This document shows positions 32,844 to 42,401 of a stretch of DNA of 64,000 nucleotides, piece after piece; the first letter of the stretch is position 1, and each line of letters starts with the position of its first letter. The stretch covers positions 81,546-145,545 of the forward strand of contig QKEL01000003.1 of NCBI GenBank assembly GCA_003252395.1. The letters are read 5' to 3'. Position numbers and translations under genes: made by a program. Source of the stretch: Spirochaetales bacterium (GTDB lineage Bacteria > Spirochaetota > Spirochaetia > Treponematales > Treponemataceae). The notes beneath the pieces are model-generated. The model was not told the origin of the DNA. It searched no databases and was given only the letters and a program-made list of their open reading frames with translations.

Positions 32844-33908
32844 ATGACGGATTCTCAAATCGATACCTTCGGGCTCCATATCCTTTGCATCGACGACAGC
32901 AAGACCCAACTTGTCCTGTACCGATCCCAGCTGGAAGGGCTGTACCGGGTTACCGCGGCCGTCTCATACCAGGAAGCCATCGCCTGCCTGTCGGCGACAA
33001 AGCCGGATTTGATTCTCCTGGACATGGAGATGCCCCAGGTAAACGGCTTGGAATTCCTGGACATTCTTCGCTATACCCCGAATTACGCCGGCATTCCGGT
33101 CATTATCGTTTCGGGCGACGACAAGAGCGAGGACATAAAGGCCGCCTTCGTGCGCGGCGCCGCCGATTACGTGCGAAAGCCCTACGACGAAGAAGAACTG
33201 CGCCTCAGGATAGCCCGGCTTTTCCGTCTCGTTCTGGGACCCAAAAAGGGAGAAGAGGAGGATTCGGGATCGCTGTCGGGGGCCCAGGAACTCCTCGTAA
33301 AGTCGCTGGCCGATCTCGCCTCCGCCCGGGACAACGAGGGAACCCGGCACCTCGAACGGATCGGGCCGTATGCCGCGGTAATCGCGCGAAACGCCGCGAA
33401 GCTCGCCAAGTACCGCATTTCCATCAACGGCGATTTCGTGGATAAAATCGGACAAATGGCGAAGCTGCACGATATCGGCAAGGTGAACGTGCCGGATTAC
33501 GTCCTCCACAGCCCGGAAGCCCTGCGCGACAAGGAATTCGAGCTGATCAAAAAGCACGTAACCGACGGGGCGAGAACCGTCGACATGATCCGCCTATCCT
33601 TCCCGGATTACGGCTTTCTCGATTTCGCGCACGATATCATACTCTACCATCACGAAAACTGGGACGGGCAAGGCTATCCCGAGGGACTATCCGGCAACGC
33701 GATACCGGTTTCCGCGCGGATTACCGCCCTCGCGGACCTCTTCGACGCGGTAACGACGAAACGGGCCTTTCGTGAGGCGCGGACCTTCGAGGAAGGGGTT
33801 GCCGTGGCGGAAAGCGAGAGCGGCAAGCGGCTCGATCCCGATTTGGTGGAAGTGTTCCGCTTGAGCCTGAACGAGATACGCGAGGTCTACGATCGATACG
33901 CGGACTAA
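32844..33908 (+). CDS. Response regulator with HD-GYP output domain
   Basis: 354 residues. N-terminal receiver domain (about 10-130) with acidic pair IDD, phospho-acceptor aspartate in LILLDMEMP, and lysine in VRKPYDEEE. C-terminal HD-GYP domain (about 150-350) with KLHDIGKVNVPD and HHENWDGQGYP, so catalytic residues for c-di-GMP hydrolysis look intact. RpfG-like architecture. No histidine kinase gene adjoins, so it is an orphan regulator in this window. Confidence 0.92.
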   Translation: MTDSQIDTFGLHILCIDDSKTQLVLYRSQLEGLYRVTAAVSYQEAIACLSATKPDLILLDMEMPQVNGLEFLDILRYTPNYAGIPVIIVSGDDKSEDIKAAFVRGAADYVRKPYDEEELRLRIARLFRLVLGPKKGEEEDSGSLSGAQELLVKSLADLASARDNEGTRHLERIGPYAAVIARNAAKLAKYRISINGDFVDKIGQMAKLHDIGKVNVPDYVLHSPEALRDKEFELIKKHVTDGARTVDMIRLSFPDYGFLDFAHDIILYHHENWDGQGYPEGLSGNAIPVSARITALADLFDAVTTKRAFREARTFEEGVAVAESESGKRLDPDLVEVFRLSLNEIREVYDRYAD

Positions 33909-33914
33909 GGCCGG

Positions 33915-34811
33915 TCAGGCTTTCGCGCGGTGTATGAGAAGCACCGCAGCCACGCTCACCGCGCCGCCGGCTACGCTGGTCCACGCGGGAATTTCGCCTA
34001 AAAGGACGAAGGCGATCGCCAGGGCCGAGACCGGCACCAAAAAGGCGAAACTGGAGGCACGGGCGGCCCCGATTCTCCTCGTCGCCTCGAAATAAAGGGT
34101 GGTGCCGAAGGTTCCCGCCGCGAGGCCGAGGTACGCGGCGTCCAGCCAAAAGCCGGGACCGAGACGCGCGAAATCGAAGGGGCCCTTCGTCCAGGCAAAG
34201 GGCAGGAGCATGAGCGCGCACAGGACGGAAGTCCAAAAGCCGTACCGCAATACCCCCACCCCCTTTTGCGCCTTCGCGCTGGCGTGGGTTAACAGGGCAT
34301 AGGTGGCGGCCGCCGCCACGAGAATCACGTTTTCAGGCCGGGTAAAGGCCGCGGGGGAAAACTCCGGGCCGATTATTTGCAGTACGCCGCCGGCCAAACC
34401 GAAGGCCAGCCCGACAAGCGTAAGTCCGATAATTCTGTGTCGAGCGAACAGGGCCGCGAAAAGAAAGCTGAAAAGCGGGTTCAGGGTCGGCACGAGCACG
34501 CCGCCGTAACCGCCGCTCCCATGCTTCATGGCGGTAAGAAACAGCATGTTATAGAGCGCGAGGGCCGCCGCGGACAGGAAGGTCCAAAGCCGCGCCCCTT
34601 TCGGAAGGGAAAGGGGTTCCCGCAAAACCAGCAAGACGGGCAGGAACGATACCGCGTTGATCGCGAAACGCCAAAACGCCGTGAGCTCCGCGGGATACCC
34701 CGCGGCCCATTTCGCCACCGTCCAGGAACCGCCCCAGCTGATCATCGCGAGCGCCATAAGCGCGTAAAAGAGCGGTTTACGCCCGTGTTGTCCGTCCATG
34801 GGGCGCATCAT
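33915..34811 (-). CDS. EamA/DMT-family transporter
   Basis: 298 residues with ten predicted membrane helices in two EamA repeats (ALMALAMISWGGSWTVAKWA and LVAAAATYALLTHASAKA). Exporter of amino acids, nucleotides or other metabolites; the cargo is not predictable. The second methionine at 34799 is an alternative start: an extended -10 TGCTATGAT lies seven bases before it. The gene ends six bases from the convergent response-regulator gene. Confidence 0.82.
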   Translation of the reverse strand: MMRPMDGQHGRKPLFYALMALAMISWGGSWTVAKWAAGYPAELTAFWRFAINAVSFLPVLLVLREPLSLPKGARLWTFLSAAALALYNMLFLTAMKHGSGGYGGVLVPTLNPLFSFLFAALFARHRIIGLTLVGLAFGLAGGVLQIIGPEFSPAAFTRPENVILVAAAATYALLTHASAKAQKGVGVLRYGFWTSVLCALMLLPFAWTKGPFDFARLGPGFWLDAAYLGLAAGTFGTTLYFEATRRIGAARASSFAFLVPVSALAIAFVLLGEIPAWTSVAGGAVSVAAVLLIHRAKA

Positions 34812-34820
34812 AGCACGGGC

Positions 34821-35405
34821 TTACGACGGAAGGAACCCCCGGCGAACCGCGTCTTCCACCACTTCCTCCACGAAGGCCCACACCTCGGGGGCGCCCTCGG
34901 CGATGTGGCGGTTCGCGGCGAGCACCATATCCCGGCTGACCCCGTTTTCCTTCCAGGTCGAGCCCTCGTTCACGTAGTTTTGGTACAGGGGTTCCAGCCG
35001 GTCAAACACCGCGGCGTATTTCGCCTCGGGGGTTTCCCGGGCCTCGAACTCTTCCCACAGCCCGCGGAAAAGGTCCCGGTGTCCGCCGTCCAACAGGCCG
35101 AATATCCGCTCGGCCGCCTTTCTCTCCCGCTCGGCGGCCCCGTCGCGGGCGCTGGAGTACAGAAACGTATCGCCGGCGTCCACCTCCACCACGTCGTGCA
35201 GGAGAAGCATCAGGAGTACCCGTTCGAGGTTCACGGGCACGGGCGAAAATTCCCTGAAAAGGGCCGCCATAACGCAAATGGTCCAGGAATGCTCCGCGTC
35301 GTTTTCGTACCTGCTTTTGTCGAAGATGCGCGATTTTCGATAAATCGATTTTACCTTGTCGATCTCGACCATAAAGTCGAGGTATCGCTTGATGGTCGCG
35401 TTCAT
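34821..35405 (-). CDS. HD-domain hydrolase, YfbR/HDDC2-like
   Basis: 194 residues. Metal-binding HD motif NDAEHSWTICVM and LLLHDVVEVDAGDT, the pattern of nucleotide 5'-phosphohydrolases of the YfbR/HDDC2 type. The ATG overlaps the TGA of the upstream oxidoreductase gene (35402-35405), which fixes the start. No signal peptide. Substrate probably a deoxynucleoside monophosphate, by family only. Confidence 0.82.
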   Translation of the reverse strand: MNATIKRYLDFMVEIDKVKSIYRKSRIFDKSRYENDAEHSWTICVMAALFREFSPVPVNLERVLLMLLLHDVVEVDAGDTFLYSSARDGAAERERKAAERIFGLLDGGHRDLFRGLWEEFEARETPEAKYAAVFDRLEPLYQNYVNEGSTWKENGVSRDMVLAANRHIAEGAPEVWAFVEEVVEDAVRRGFLPS

Positions 35406-36046
35406 GTCGCCCCCCCTTCCCCGCCATACGGAACGGCAGACTCGGCAAGGCTTTCGAGCGCGAGGGTGCGGGCCTCGTCCAGCCATCGCGCGCGCTCTTC
35501 GGCAGAGCTTTTCGAAACGATCCGGAACAGGCGCCGCCGCGAGCGCTCGAGGCCGCAAAAACCGAATACGCACCGGATCCATTCCCATTCCAGGGGATCG
35601 TGAAAATAGCCGTCTTCCTTTTCGGCGTCGGTATTGGAGGTGTTGAACACCAGGGCGACCTTGCCCCCCAGGCGCCCCACGGCAGGAAGGTCGGGGCGGG
35701 CCGGGTCGAAATCGTAGGCCAGGGGCGGCCGGAACACCCGGTCAAGATACCCCGTAAGGATGGCGGGCGGCTGCCCCCACCAGTTCGGGTGCACGAAGAC
35801 GAGCAAATCGGACTCCGCGAGTTCCCCCATATACCGCACAACCAGGGGGTCCGAAGCGGGCTTTTTCCCGAGTTCTTCCGCCGTTAATACGGGATCGAAG
35901 CCCTCGGCATAAAGGTCGTGGGCATGCACGACGGCGCCTGAGTCCTTCAGGGCGCCGACTACCGCGCTGAATATCGCGTGATTGAAGCTTTCGCCCCAGG
36001 GATGGGCCATAATGACCGAGGCGACCGGTATCTTTCGGTTACGCAT
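35402..36046 (-). CDS. Flavodoxin-fold NAD(P)H oxidoreductase, KefF/MdaB-like
   Basis: 214 residues. The FMN/FAD fold begins VIMAHPWGESFNHAIFSAV, with SDLLVFVHPNWWGQPPAILTGYLDRVF as the conserved quinone-reductase strip. It is the third flavodoxin-type protein in the window, with those at 1917 and 21248. The coding region overlaps the HD hydrolase start by four bases and follows PhzF by 12 bases, so the three genes look like one transcript. Role probably quinone or xenobiotic reduction. Confidence 0.82.
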   Translation of the reverse strand: MRNRKIPVASVIMAHPWGESFNHAIFSAVVGALKDSGAVVHAHDLYAEGFDPVLTAEELGKKPASDPLVVRYMGELAESDLLVFVHPNWWGQPPAILTGYLDRVFRPPLAYDFDPARPDLPAVGRLGGKVALVFNTSNTDAEKEDGYFHDPLEWEWIRCVFGFCGLERSRRRLFRIVSKSSAEERARWLDEARTLALESLAESAVPYGGEGGAT

Positions 36047-36058
36047 GGGTTCGCGGGC

Positions 36059-36925
36059 TTACCGAAGGGTGCCGTCGGCCACGGGAAAAACCCGCCCGCC
36101 GATCTCGATGTTGAACGAGGCGCCTTCTGGCTTTGAGCGCAGGTACAGGATCGATTTTCGCCCGATCTCGAAGCCCTGCTCCACGCTGATATCCACCGTG
36201 TCTCCGCCGAAATAGCGGTGTTGGGAAAGGTAGGCCGAGAGGCAACCGTTCGCGCTTCCGGTGGCCGGATCCTCGAAGGCGCCGTGCACGTCGTCGAACA
36301 TGCGGCAATTCAGGGTATTTTCCCTCTCGTAGGTTTCCGGGCAGAACAGGAGGAGGGGCTTTCGGTCCCGCGTATTGAAATGGCGCCGGTATTCGTGCGG
36401 ATCGATGGCGGCGTCCTTCATCGCGCGCAGCGACGCTACCGGAACGATGATAAAATCGAGGCCGGTCGAGACGTTCTGGATCGGGTAGCGGGAATCGATA
36501 TCGGCGGTATCCAAACTGACGATGGGGGCGATAAGCGCGCGGTCGTGTTCCTCGCCGAACACCGGTTCCATTTGGCGCATCCACACGAGGCCGTCGGAAT
36601 CGAACCAGACCGGCACGGGGCCCGCCTCGAGCTCGAGGAGCACTTCCTCCGCCCCGCCGCCGAGAATTTCGTCGCGGATAACCTGGGCCGTACCCAGGGT
36701 CGGGTGCCCGGCGAAGGGAATTTCCCCCGCGGGGGTAAAAATGTATACCCTGAAGCGGTTGCCCTCCGATTCGTCCAGGGCGATAAACGTGGTCTCCGAG
36801 AAGTGGAATTCCGTGGCGATGCGCTGCATCGCCTCCTTGTCCATCGGTTCGTGGAGCAGCACCACCGCGAGCTGGTTACCGGAATAGCGCTCGCGGGCAA
36901 AAACGTCGACTATGTAATATTTCAC
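36059..36925 (-). CDS. PhzF-family isomerase
   Basis: 288 residues starting at GTG 36925 with GGGAGG five bases upstream. Two diaminopimelate-epimerase-like halves. The strips YYIVDVFARERYSGNQLAVVLL, FHFSETTFIALDE with the glutamate base, FTPAGEIPFAGHPTLGTAQVI and EDPATGSANGCLSAYL are diagnostic of PhzF. The reaction of most members is unknown. Cotranscribed with the oxidoreductase and HD genes below. Confidence 0.9.
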   Translation of the reverse strand: MKYYIVDVFARERYSGNQLAVVLLHEPMDKEAMQRIATEFHFSETTFIALDESEGNRFRVYIFTPAGEIPFAGHPTLGTAQVIRDEILGGGAEEVLLELEAGPVPVWFDSDGLVWMRQMEPVFGEEHDRALIAPIVSLDTADIDSRYPIQNVSTGLDFIIVPVASLRAMKDAAIDPHEYRRHFNTRDRKPLLLFCPETYERENTLNCRMFDDVHGAFEDPATGSANGCLSAYLSQHRYFGGDTVDISVEQGFEIGRKSILYLRSKPEGASFNIEIGGRVFPVADGTLR

Positions 36926-36935
36926 GAAACCTCCC

Positions 36936-37496
36936 TCAATACTCCCCCGTCTCGATTTCCATAAGCGGGGCAAGCTCGTCCAAACGGGACGCGACAAGCT
37001 TCAGGTCCGCGGGATTCACCGCGCCCTTCATGGCCTCCAGGTTTTTTTTCGATTCCTCGAAATACTCCATCATCTGCTCGTTGTCCGCGTATTGGGCGGC
37101 GTAGAGGTCAAAGGAGCTTTCCATGGCCGCGATGCCGATGCAATACGAGATAACCACGAATTTCTCGAAACCGTTATTGCCAAGGCCGTTTTTCTTGAGG
37201 ATCGCGGCGATCTCCGCGGGCGGCTTGAGCGAACGAAGGCGGCGGAACGAGGCGGAAAGATCGGCGTTCTCGTCCTCGACGTCGAAGGCGTCGGGGAAAT
37301 AGTCGTCGTATTTATCGCCCAAGGCGTCCATCTCGTCCTGAATCGCGTTGAAATTGGAAACGTACGCGCTCACGTCGGCGGGGCCGAGAACCTTGGCGGG
37401 GGCGGCTTGCGCCAGGGCCGGGGCCGCGGCGAAAGAGAGGAGGAAGGCGGCTAAAAGGGCGAAGGGGACGAAACGCCCCCGTAAACGATTATTCAT
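36936..37496 (-). CDS. Secreted protein of unknown function
   Basis: 186 residues with a clear signal peptide (MNNRLRGRFVPFALLAAFLLSFAAAPALAQA). The mature part is mostly helical and acidic, with SAYVSNFNAIQDEMDALGDKYDDYFPDAF and KKNLEAMKGAVNPADLKL. No heme motif or known domain. AAGGAG lies before the ATG. First gene of the minus-strand set that continues into PhzF. Confidence 0.65.
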   Translation of the reverse strand: MNNRLRGRFVPFALLAAFLLSFAAAPALAQAAPAKVLGPADVSAYVSNFNAIQDEMDALGDKYDDYFPDAFDVEDENADLSASFRRLRSLKPPAEIAAILKKNGLGNNGFEKFVVISYCIGIAAMESSFDLYAAQYADNEQMMEYFEESKKNLEAMKGAVNPADLKLVASRLDELAPLMEIETGEY

Positions 37497-37556
37497 GATT
37501 GGCTCCTTGTATGGGCCGGCATGGCCCCCGATGGGTTTCCATGCCGACCGAAGAAC

Positions 37557-40007
37557 CTATTTTACCACGACTTTCTTCAGTTTCCAAATGTCGCGCACGT
37601 ACTCCTCGATCGTACGGTCGGAACTGAACTTGCCGGAGCGGGCGACGTTGAGGAACGCCATCTTCGCCCAGCGTTTCTCGTCTCGGTACGCCTGCTCGAG
37701 CCGCTCGTGCGCCGCGGCGTACGCGTCGAAATCGGCGAGTACGTAATACACGTCCGGCCGCTGGCCCTCGATGCCGTACACGAGCGATTCGTACAGTTCG
37801 CGGAACAGCCCGTCGGTCTGCGCGCCGAAGGTTCCGTCCACGAGCTGGTTGACCACGGCGGCGAGCCGGGGATTCCGCGCTAGGTATTCCTGGGGGCTAT
37901 AGTTGTGCCCGGTCTCGATATTCTGGATTTCGTCGGCGGTTAGCCCGAAAATAAAGGCGTTCTCGGCTCCGGCCTCTTCCACGATCTCGATATTCGCCCC
38001 GTCGAGGGTACCGATGGTGACCGCCCCGTTCAGCATGAACTTCATGTTTCCGGTTCCCGAGGCTTCCTTGCCGGCGGTGGAAATCTGCTCGGACACGTCG
38101 GCGGCGGGAAAGAGCTTTTCCGCCAGCGACACCCGGTAGTTCTCCACGAACACGACCCGAAGCCGGCCCTTCACCCGGTGATCGTTGTTCACCCGGTCCG
38201 CCACGGAGTTAATCAGCTTAATGATGCTCTTCGCCCGCCGATAGCCCGACGCGGCCTTGGCCCCGAAGAGGAAGGTGCGCGGGGCGGGATCGTAGGAGGG
38301 ATCTTCCACGATGCGCTGATACAGGTACATCACGTGGAGAACGTTCAGGAGCTGCCGCTTGTACTCGTGCAGCCGCTTGATCTGAACGTCGAAGATCGAA
38401 TCGGGATCGATGAATACGTTTTGAGTTTCCTTGAGATAGCGGGCAAGCTCCACCTTGTTCGCGGCCTTGATCGCCATGAACTCGTCGAGGGTCGCCTCGT
38501 CGTCCGCGAATTTTTCGAGCTTTTTAAGCAACGAAAGGTCTTTTTCCCACCCATGGCCGATCTTCTTCGTGATGAAGGCCGAAAGGTCCCGGTTGGCGCT
38601 GGCCAGCCATCGGCGCTGGGTCACGCCGTTGGTCTTGTTGTTGAATTTGCCGGGGTACAGGTCGTACCAGTCCCGCAGCTCGGAGTTCTTCAGTATGTCG
38701 GTATGCAGGGCGGCCACGCCGTTCACCGAGAAGGCCGCGTGTATCGCGAGCCACGCCATATGGATTTTCCCTTCGGAGATGATGGACATGCGGTTTTGGC
38801 GCTGCCAGTCCTCGGGGAACTTTTCCCTGAGCTGCGCGACGAACCGGCGATTGATCTCCTCGACGATTTGGTACACCCGGGGAAGCAATCCCTGGAAGAT
38901 ATCGAGGGGCCACTTTTCGAGGGCTTCCGCGAGGATGGTATGGTTGGTATAGGCGAACGTCTTCGTCACGATGGCCCAGGCGTCGTCCCAGCCCAGCTCG
39001 TGCTCGTCGATCAACAGCCGCATGAGCTCGGGAATCGCGACCACGGGATGGGTATCGTTCAGCTGAATCACGTTATAGTCGGCGAATTTAGAGAAGTCCG
39101 AGCCGTGGTCGCGGCGGTATTTCGCCAAGAGGTCCTGCAGGCTCGCTGAGGAAAAGAAATACTGCTGCTTCAGCCGGAGCGCCTTCCCGGAAGGGCCCGA
39201 ATCGTTGGGGTACAGCACGCGGGAGATATTCTCGGCGGAGTTCTGGCGCTCCACGGCGCGGTTATAGTGCATGTCGTTAAAGAGCTGGAGATCGAAACCG
39301 TTCTCGCTCGCGGCCTCCCACAGGCGAAGCCGGTTCACGGTCTTGGTGTCGAATCCGACGATGGGAACGTCGTAGGGAATGGCGGTGACCTCTTCCCCGC
39401 CCTCGATCCGGAAGGCGATATGGCCGTTGGCCCGGGCTTCGGGCACGGGCTTGCCGCCGAAGGTAACCTTCACGGCGAGATCGGAGCGCTTCACTTCCCA
39501 GGGGTCGCGGTGCTTAAGCCAGTTGTCGGGATACTCCACCTGGTAGCCGTTTTCGATTCGCTGCTCGAACATGCCGTACTCATAGCGGATTCCGTATCCG
39601 TGGCCCGGATAGTCCAAAGTCGCCAGGGAGTCGAGAAAGCAGGCGGCGAGGCGGCCCAAGCCCCCGTTGCCAAGGCCGGCGTCGGGTTCTTCTTCCTCGA
39701 TGGAGGTATAGTCGAAATCGAGCTCGTCCAACACGTCCTTAACCGACTCCATAATGCCGAAGTTGATCAGGTTATTGCTCAGGGCGCGCCCCATGAGGAA
39801 TTCGGCGGAAAGGTAGTACATCTGTCGAACCGCGCCGTCCTCGTATTTTTTTCGGGTCGCCATCCAGTTGGTTTGGACGTATTCCATGACCGAGGCCGAA
39901 ACCGCATCGTATATATCGTGCTTGTTCGCCTCTTCCAGATGCTTTCCGTAATTCCGCTTGAGCCTAGTACGAATCGAGTCTTTAAAGCTTTCCTTATCGA
40001 AATTCAT
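37557..40007 (-). CDS. glgP: Glycogen/starch phosphorylase
   Basis: 816 residues, normal for glycogen phosphorylase, which releases glucose-1-phosphate from alpha-1,4-glucan. The PLP lysine is in EASGTGNMKFMLNGAVTIGT, about residue 656. The N-terminal strip YYLSAEFLMGRAL and GLGNGGLGRLAACFLDS are diagnostic. Start at 40007 follows AGGGG. It is downstream of glgX on the same strand, with a 182-base gap between them that carries a 12-bp palindrome TAAACCGGTTTA at 40168-40179. Together the two enzymes mobilise storage polyglucan. Confidence 0.97.
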   Translation of the reverse strand: MNFDKESFKDSIRTRLKRNYGKHLEEANKHDIYDAVSASVMEYVQTNWMATRKKYEDGAVRQMYYLSAEFLMGRALSNNLINFGIMESVKDVLDELDFDYTSIEEEEPDAGLGNGGLGRLAACFLDSLATLDYPGHGYGIRYEYGMFEQRIENGYQVEYPDNWLKHRDPWEVKRSDLAVKVTFGGKPVPEARANGHIAFRIEGGEEVTAIPYDVPIVGFDTKTVNRLRLWEAASENGFDLQLFNDMHYNRAVERQNSAENISRVLYPNDSGPSGKALRLKQQYFFSSASLQDLLAKYRRDHGSDFSKFADYNVIQLNDTHPVVAIPELMRLLIDEHELGWDDAWAIVTKTFAYTNHTILAEALEKWPLDIFQGLLPRVYQIVEEINRRFVAQLREKFPEDWQRQNRMSIISEGKIHMAWLAIHAAFSVNGVAALHTDILKNSELRDWYDLYPGKFNNKTNGVTQRRWLASANRDLSAFITKKIGHGWEKDLSLLKKLEKFADDEATLDEFMAIKAANKVELARYLKETQNVFIDPDSIFDVQIKRLHEYKRQLLNVLHVMYLYQRIVEDPSYDPAPRTFLFGAKAASGYRRAKSIIKLINSVADRVNNDHRVKGRLRVVFVENYRVSLAEKLFPAADVSEQISTAGKEASGTGNMKFMLNGAVTIGTLDGANIEIVEEAGAENAFIFGLTADEIQNIETGHNYSPQEYLARNPRLAAVVNQLVDGTFGAQTDGLFRELYESLVYGIEGQRPDVYYVLADFDAYAAAHERLEQAYRDEKRWAKMAFLNVARSGKFSSDRTIEEYVRDIWKLKKVVVK

Positions 40008-40189
40008 GTTCTGTCCCCTTGCTGCTTCGGGAATCTCGGGATGCCGCGCGGGGAATCCTCCGATCCTCAAAATATGGCTGTATGGACCGTACGGGAAAAC
40101 CTACGGTTCAAAAACTCAGGACCGCATTGCCCCAAGTCGTCTCGGAATACCAATCGTAAACTGAAGGTAAACCGGTTTATAAAGGCATA

Positions 40190-42340
40190 TTACACCATCT
40201 TCGAGATGAGCACAACACCGCTTCGTCCGGCAACCCGGTATTTAGACTGGTTTTGAAGCTTTTCTTCCGATCCCGGCGGCAGAATATCCCGGGGCGAGGG
40301 CACGCTCGTGTCGATCACGCGTTCCCAGGTTTTCCCAGGGGGAGGCGGGCAGAGGGTCACGGTCAAATCCGAGACGGACGCGTTAAACATGACGCAAAAA
40401 TCGTTCTCGTCGCAGTCCCGGGCCACGGTCGCGCGGCTGCCCAGAAGGCGGTAGGCGATGAATTTATCGAGACGTCCCCAGTTCGCGCCCTTTCCGTCGG
40501 GACCGAACCAGGAAACGTCGGGCATGGTATGGGAAGAAAGCTGCGCCCCGGTGAGAAATTCCGGCCGAAGGAAGGTTTGATGCCGCTTGCGGAAGGCGAT
40601 CAACTCGGACACGAACCGCAAAATATCGGCGTGCGCGTCCATCCGGGACCAGTCGAGCCAGGAAAGATCGTTGTCCTGGCAATAGGCGTTGTTGTTGCCC
40701 TGCTGGGTCCGGCGCACCTCGTCGCCCATTAGGATCATCGGGGTGCCGAGGGAGACCAGCATGGTCAGGAACAGGTTCTTTATTTGCCGGTCCCGGACCC
40801 GCTCTATGGAGGCGTTCGGGCTGGGGCCTTCCATGCCGTAGTTATAGCTTACGTTGTGGTTACCGCCGTCCCGGTTGTCCTCCCCGTTGGCCTCGTTGTG
40901 CTTGCCGTTGTAGGAAACCAGGTCGTTTAGGGTAAAGCCGTCGTGGCTGGTGAGGAAATTGATAGAGTGGAACGGCTTTCTGCCGTCCCGCAGGTAAAGG
41001 TCGGACGAACCGGTAACCCGGGTGGCCAAATGGCTGACGAGCCCGTCGTCTCCCCGCCAAAAGGCGCGCACGTCGTCCCGGAAACGGTCGTTCCATTCGG
41101 CCCAGCGCCCCCCGGGAAACCAGCCCACCTGATAGGCGCCGCCGGCGTCCCAGGCCTCGGCGATGATCTTCGTGTCCCGCAGGACCGGGTCTTCGGCGAT
41201 GCGCTCGATCATGGGCGGGTTCTCGAGGAGGTTGCCCTTCTGGTCGCGGCCCAGGATGGACCCCAGGTCAAAGCGGAAACCGTCCACGTGCATTTCGGTA
41301 ACCCAGTAGCGCAGGCAGTCCAGGATAAAGGTCCGCACCACCGGATGGTTACAGTTGACCGTATTCCCGCAGCCCGAATAGTTTCGGTAATAGCGGCGGT
41401 TGTCCTCGAGCATGTAGTACACCGGATTGTCGAAGCCGCGGAAGCACATGGTAACGCCCCGCTCGTTCCCCTCGGCGGTGTGGTTGAACACGATGTCCAG
41501 GATCACCTCGATCCCCGCCCGGTGCAGGGCCTTAACCATCTCCTTGAACTCGCGGACCGGGCCGTCGCCGACGCGATCGGAGGAAAAGGACGATTTTGGG
41601 GAGAAAAAGGCGATGGTGCTGTAGCCCCAGTAATTCTTGAGCCGCTCCCCCGTTTCCGGGTTGGCGCGCGCGTTTTCCCACTCGTCGAATTCCTGGACGG
41701 GAAGGAGCTCTATTCCGGTAATGCCGAGGCCCTTCAGATACGGGATCGACTCGATCACGCCGCGATAGGTGCCGGGATGCTCGACGGGGGAAGAGGGATG
41801 TACCGTCAGCCCCCGAACGTGGGCCTCGTAAAGGACGCTCTTGCGAAGGGCGTAATTGAGCGGGCGATCGCCTTCCCAATCGAAGTCGTCGTCGTCCACC
41901 ACCACGCATTTGGGAAAGTGCTCGGCGCTATGGCGGGTGGAATAGGCGAGATCTGGGTCGCTATGATGGGGATGGGAGGAGCGCTTTTCCAGGCCCTGGA
42001 AGACCGATTGCTGGGTGAGGGCCTTCGCGTACGGGTCGAGCAGGTATTCGTTAACGTTGAACCGAAGACCCTCGAAGGGCCTGAAGGGACCGTCGACCCG
42101 GTACAGGTAGAGGGCCCCGGCGGAAAGCCCCTCGACGAACACGTGCCAAATATCGCCCGTTCGGTTAACCCGCGAATCGAGGACGAAGGAGGCGCTGGGG
42201 GCGGCGTCGTCGGGCGCCTCGAATAATTCCAGGATTACCGAGGTACCGTGCCGCGAAAAAACGCTGAAATTTACGCCGCCGGCAAAAACCGTCGCGCCGG
42301 AGGGCAGCGGCTTTCCGGGCAAAAGGTTCATTTTTTCCAT
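40190..42340 (-). CDS. glgX: Glycogen debranching enzyme, GH13 GlgX/TreX type
   Basis: 716 residues. CBM48-like N-terminal domain (about 10-110) followed by the GH13 barrel. Catalytic sites: nucleophile in GFRFDLGSILGRD, acid/base in IIAEAWDAGG and the third aspartate in LTSHDGFTLND; GDEVRRTQQGNNNAYCQDN is the debranching-type strip. It hydrolyses alpha-1,6 branches left by phosphorylase. A TATACT box on the minus strand at 42352-42357 leaves only about four bases of leader. Confidence 0.97.
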   Translation of the reverse strand: MEKMNLLPGKPLPSGATVFAGGVNFSVFSRHGTSVILELFEAPDDAAPSASFVLDSRVNRTGDIWHVFVEGLSAGALYLYRVDGPFRPFEGLRFNVNEYLLDPYAKALTQQSVFQGLEKRSSHPHHSDPDLAYSTRHSAEHFPKCVVVDDDDFDWEGDRPLNYALRKSVLYEAHVRGLTVHPSSPVEHPGTYRGVIESIPYLKGLGITGIELLPVQEFDEWENARANPETGERLKNYWGYSTIAFFSPKSSFSSDRVGDGPVREFKEMVKALHRAGIEVILDIVFNHTAEGNERGVTMCFRGFDNPVYYMLEDNRRYYRNYSGCGNTVNCNHPVVRTFILDCLRYWVTEMHVDGFRFDLGSILGRDQKGNLLENPPMIERIAEDPVLRDTKIIAEAWDAGGAYQVGWFPGGRWAEWNDRFRDDVRAFWRGDDGLVSHLATRVTGSSDLYLRDGRKPFHSINFLTSHDGFTLNDLVSYNGKHNEANGEDNRDGGNHNVSYNYGMEGPSPNASIERVRDRQIKNLFLTMLVSLGTPMILMGDEVRRTQQGNNNAYCQDNDLSWLDWSRMDAHADILRFVSELIAFRKRHQTFLRPEFLTGAQLSSHTMPDVSWFGPDGKGANWGRLDKFIAYRLLGSRATVARDCDENDFCVMFNASVSDLTVTLCPPPPGKTWERVIDTSVPSPRDILPPGSEEKLQNQSKYRVAGRSGVVLISKMV

Positions 42341-42351
42341 CTATACCGGCA

Positions 42352-42384
42352 AGTATAGTGCGGGGAACGGTTTTATGCTAGAAT
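42352..42384. promoter_or_regulatory. Divergent promoters of glgX and the ATPase/cNMP gene
   Basis: Minus strand: -10 TATACT (42352-42357) for glgX. Plus strand: extended -10 TGCTAGAAT (42376-42384), about 18 bases before ATG 42402, whose ribosome site is GGAG. Only 61 bases separate the two genes. Confidence 0.45.
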
Positions 42385-42401
42385 AACTATCCGGAGTGTT
42401 T